Below, in pieces: positions 60,421 through 64,000 of a stretch of 64,000 nucleotides of DNA. The notes beneath the pieces are model-generated. The model was not told the DNA's origin. It ran no database searches and worked only from the letters and a program-made list of their open reading frames with translations. Origin of the DNA: Corynebacterium suicordis DSM 45110 (GTDB taxonomy: Bacteria; Actinomycetota; Actinomycetes; Mycobacteriales; Mycobacteriaceae). The stretch is taken from NCBI RefSeq assembly GCF_015351405.1, contig NZ_JADKMY010000001.1, positions 868,001 through 932,000 on the forward strand. Reading direction: 5' to 3'. The translations under genes were made by a program, and so were the position numbers. Positions within the stretch are counted from its first letter, which is position 1. The number at the start of each line of letters is the position of its first letter.

Positions 60421-61343
60421 CCCGCCTGGGCTGGTGGGAGAACACCGTAACCACCCACACCGATCTGCGTTCGGCCTACCTCAGCGCGCTGAAGCGAACC
60501 GTGGATGTGGACGAGGACACCGGTGTGCCACCAGTGCTTTCCCTGCCGCGGATCAGTGGTGGAGTGGGCAGGGAACTGGTGGCGACCACGGCTTCTTTGT
60601 CGCAACTTCCGCTGCGCACTAACCCGCGCGGATGGGAGATCACCGCGCACCCCAGCCTGGAGTCACGACGCACCGCAGGATTCATGCGCGAGCACTGGGA
60701 CTTGGGTGAGGAGCTGCTGCCAGGTCGCGTCGAGCGAGTGATGGTGCACGTGCTGGGGCCGTGGAGTCTCGGCGCGTCCGTGGAATTCCGCGGGCATCCG
60801 TTGATCGCTGATCGCCCCGCATTCAAGGACGTGGCGCTGACACTGGGTGAGGCGATGCGGGAACACTGCGCGCGCTTGTCTTCGGCGATCGGGGCAGAGG
60901 TTTATGTCTGCATGCACGAGCCGCTGGTGTCCGCCGTGGAAACCGGGCTCCCCGGAGCAACCCAGTTTCACCAACTGGATCCAGTGCACCCGGAGATCAT
61001 CGAGGGCGTGTGGCGCCGGTTCCGTGAGCAGGTGGGAGTACCGCTGACTCGTGAGACTGTGGACTTGCAGATGGATACAGCAACCAAGGATTCGATTGGG
61101 GCGAAGTTGGGGGAGGGCAGGGGCGTCGGCATCCTGATTCCAGCTGCTAAGGGGACGGTTGAGCAGCAAGCTTCCCGGATCGCGAAGTCCGCGATGCAGC
61201 TGTGGAAGCAGTGGACCCTGCCGGCTGAGCAACTTCCGGAGCTGGTGGATTTCGTGGTGCCGGAGGCCGTTCGCACGCCTGCGGAAGCGAGTACCGTGGC
61301 AGCTATAGCGCGTACATCAGCGCAAATGCTCTGGAGGAACTGA
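60417..61343 (+). CDS. MetE-like (B12-independent methionine synthase C-terminal fold) conserved protein
   Basis: This gene encodes 308 residues, in the position of the mycobacterial Rv3015c group between mnmA and ligA. The pattern fits the UROD/MetE-like barrel superfamily: [38 protein letters not shown] and C-terminal [19 protein letters not shown] do not see the His/Cys zinc ligands required for methionine synthase catalysis, so another function is likely. Its ATG overlaps the mnmA stop by four bases, and its TGA overlaps the next ATG, implying tight coupling. Confidence 0.78.
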   Translation: MTRLGWWENTVTTHTDLRSAYLSALKRTVDVDEDTGVPPVLSLPRISGGVGRELVATTASLSQLPLRTNPRGWEITAHPSLESRRTAGFMREHWDLGEELLPGRVERVMVHVLGPWSLGASVEFRGHPLIADRPAFKDVALTLGEAMREHCARLSSAIGAEVYVCMHEPLVSAVETGLPGATQFHQLDPVHPEIIEGVWRRFREQVGVPLTRETVDLQMDTATKDSIGAKLGEGRGVGILIPAAKGTVEQQASRIAKSAMQLWKQWTLPAEQLPELVDFVVPEAVRTPAEASTVAAIARTSAQMLWRN

Positions 61344-61663
61344 TGACTTTCTATTACGACGGCGACTGCGGCTTCTGCCAGTGGTCCGCCCGCAAGCTCA
61401 CCGGGCTCGCGGATGTGGAGACCAAGCCCGCGCAGCTCGATGACTTCGCCGTGTACGAAAACGGAGATTCCAAGGAGCTGGGCCACAAGGCCATCGGTGC
61501 TGTGCTCAAGAACCATGGGCGAGCTCGCTGGGTTCGGGCGGCCGGCACGGTGCTCTTGTTCCGCCCGCTTTCCCCATTGTTTGCTGGTGTGTACCGGCTG
61601 GTCGCGATGAACCGCCATAAGCTCGGCCCGCTGGTCGGCGAGGAATCCTGCGCGATCCGTTAG
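61343..61663 (+). CDS. DCC-family thiol-disulfide oxidoreductase-like protein (DUF393)
   Basis: This 106-residue thioredoxin-like protein is named after its DxDCxxC start: YYDGDCGFCQWSAR with Asp6, Asp8, Cys9 and Cys12. The C-terminal half (GTVLLFRPLSPLFAGVYRLV) is typical for DUF393. Redox activity is presumed. ATG 61343 shares a base with the previous stop. The 3' end overlaps the convergent ArdC-like gene by four bases (TTAG). Confidence 0.9.
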   Translation: MTFYYDGDCGFCQWSARKLTGLADVETKPAQLDDFAVYENGDSKELGHKAIGAVLKNHGRARWVRAAGTVLLFRPLSPLFAGVYRLVAMNRHKLGPLVGEESCAIR

Positions 61664-62598
61664 AGGTCTCGGATTAGCCGGAAAAAGTTACTAGTGAGTG
61701 GAGTGAACTCTTTCTCCAAAAACTGCACCGCTTGGCACATGCGAACCACAGAGGTTCCTTCCGGGGCCAGCTGGTCATCCGACGCGAGGAATTCCGTGGC
61801 TAGGGGAACATCGAGTTGCCAACCCAAACGGCGTCCGAGGATGAATGTGGCCATCGCAGCCTCGAAATAGTGAACAGTAGAAGGGGTGCCGCTCCTCGGT
61901 TCATTCGCGCGTCCGATCTGCATGTACAAAGACTTCTCGTCGACAGAATCTTCTGGATACGTCAACCACGGGACTCTGTACGTGATCGTGGCAAGACTAG
62001 CTGCGTAGATGACTTCCGTGAGCCGAGAGGATGGGGGAGCCGCGGATACGTAGGTATAGGTGGACGGCCACGGAAATGCGAGTGACATCCCCGTGTGTCG
62101 AGCGGGGTTCTTCACTGGCGTCAGGGCAACATCCATGCGTGATTCGAGCATTTGCTGCAACTCTTCGGGCGAGGGCTCACGGTTGGACTTGTGGAGGCCA
62201 TACTTGGCCATCACTTCTTCGAGCTTGCCTACCGCCTGCTCAAGACTCACGGAAAAGCGGTGTTCGGGCAATTTCGCAAATGATTCGGCGTCAGTAATTG
62301 GCTGTCGGTTCTCAGTGGTCGAAATATCGTAGACCACTGAGGTAGGCCCCTTGATCTGCGAGACTATGAGCGGCCGCGCCCCAGGCTGGGGCGTTCGCCC
62401 AATGGCTTCCCAATCCTCCTTGCTAAGCGCAGCTGTGGCTCCAGGGTTTTGCACCAGAATTACCACGACGTTATAAAAACTCTGCGTGGCAAAAATGCAA
62501 GCATTACTGACAAATTGGCGAAAAGAGTCTGCTTGTTGAGGATCGGTTGCTGAAGGTATTTCGTGGGAAAGGGTTTCGAATAGATGAGAGGAAGTCAT
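61660..62598 (-). CDS. ArdC-like protein lacking the HExxH protease motif
   Basis: This gene encodes 312 residues. Residues about 28-100 match the ArdC N-terminal/ssDNA-binding type region: SFYNVVVILVQNPGATA, KEDWEAIGR, GARPLIVSQI and VVYDISTTENRQP follow the family pattern (N-x-L-I...P-x-A-T...W..lGR...G...i...vfDvsqTe). In ArdC-like proteins a zinc protease (HExxH) comes next. Here the equivalent stretch reads SSRLTEVIYAASLATITYR, and only the later E-A-A-x-A helix (HYFEAAMATFILGRRLGW) remains, so catalysis is probably lost. AGGAGA precedes ATG 62598 at good spacing. The gene looks less GC-rich than its neighbours and interrupts a housekeeping block, suggesting transfer. The antirestriction role is inferred. 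Confidence 0.6.
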   Translation of the reverse strand: MTSSHLFETLSHEIPSATDPQQADSFRQFVSNACIFATQSFYNVVVILVQNPGATAALSKEDWEAIGRTPQPGARPLIVSQIKGPTSVVYDISTTENRQPITDAESFAKLPEHRFSVSLEQAVGKLEEVMAKYGLHKSNREPSPEELQQMLESRMDVALTPVKNPARHTGMSLAFPWPSTYTYVSAAPPSSRLTEVIYAASLATITYRVPWLTYPEDSVDEKSLYMQIGRANEPRSGTPSTVHYFEAAMATFILGRRLGWQLDVPLATEFLASDDQLAPEGTSVVRMCQAVQFLEKEFTPLTSNFFRLIRDL

Positions 62599-62690
62599 CG
62601 TGTCTCCTAGATCGGCGGCAGGCTTATCCTAGAAGATGCTCAGGACAACCCCGCTCCCAAAAATCGAACGGCGTGACTAGCCTTGTGCGC

Positions 62691-64000
<1,310 letters not shown>

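Overview
The window is a high-GC chromosomal segment of a Corynebacterium species. The evidence is gene content and order. odhA has the fused E2/E1 architecture of Corynebacteriales. argS-lysA is followed by hom-thrB, and a rho-prfA-prmC-Sua5-wecA-atpI-atpBEFHAGDC block follows. nucS (the actinobacterial mismatch endonuclease), a glgE-glgB pair and a cysteine desulfurase-mnmA-...-ligA tail complete the picture. I see no IS element, rRNA operon, CRISPR array or obvious prophage. Species cannot be fixed from the sequence alone.

Layout. 1-5.4 kb (minus): the 5' part of odhA, preceded in transcription by a fused two-module ABC exporter and an EcsC-like protein. 5.5-12.5 kb: a carboxylesterase, an acidic hypothetical protein, a small minus-strand gene, an FAD oxidoreductase and the DEAD-box helicase DeaD with an Arg/Gly-rich tail. 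12.5-15.4 kb (minus): putP, a secreted HNH nuclease-like protein and a small membrane protein. 15.5-23.8 kb: a tight five-gene plus-strand run with DNA-processing signatures (SNF2 ATPase, SWIM zinc finger, Mre11/SbcD-like, Rad50/SbcC-like, small HTH). 23.9-29.5 kb: tRNA-Arg(CCG), argS-lysA and hom-thrB. 29.5-31.2 kb (minus): an acyl-CoA ligase placed between thrB and rho. 31.5-37.6 kb: rho, prfA, prmC, a Sua5-type protein, wecA and an atpI-like gene. 37.6-45.1 kb: a 303-base potentially structured leader and the F1Fo ATP synthase operon, closed by a strong terminator. 45.2-47.7 kb: DUF2550, nucS, a thioredoxin-like/TPR protein and a secreted protein. 47.7-51.9 kb (minus): glgE-glgB. 52-56.9 kb: ABC ATPase, Nudix, THUMP-like methyltransferase, etfB-etfA. 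56.9-64 kb: an AAA+ ATPase whose upstream region carries three copies of an 11-base repeat, then cysteine desulfurase, mnmA, a MetE-like protein, a DCC thiol protein, a divergent ArdC-like protein, a TspO-like protein and the 3' part of ligA.

How the genes work together. Central metabolism and energy are represented by OdhA, Etf, ATP synthase and proline uptake. Aspartate-family amino acids come from lysA, hom and thrB. Translation and its termination involve argS with a tRNA-Arg, prfA with its methylase prmC, the t6A enzyme, and mnmA with a cysteine desulfurase. Cell-envelope and glycan metabolism involves wecA, glgE and glgB. Genome maintenance involves nucS, ligA and the SNF2/SWIM/SbcDC-like run. 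The most unusual items are that DNA-processing run, the ArdC-like protein that has lost the expected HExxH motif, the AAA+ ATPase with its repeat-bearing upstream region, the structured region before atpB, and the Asn/Gln/Arg/Asp-rich insertions in Rho.
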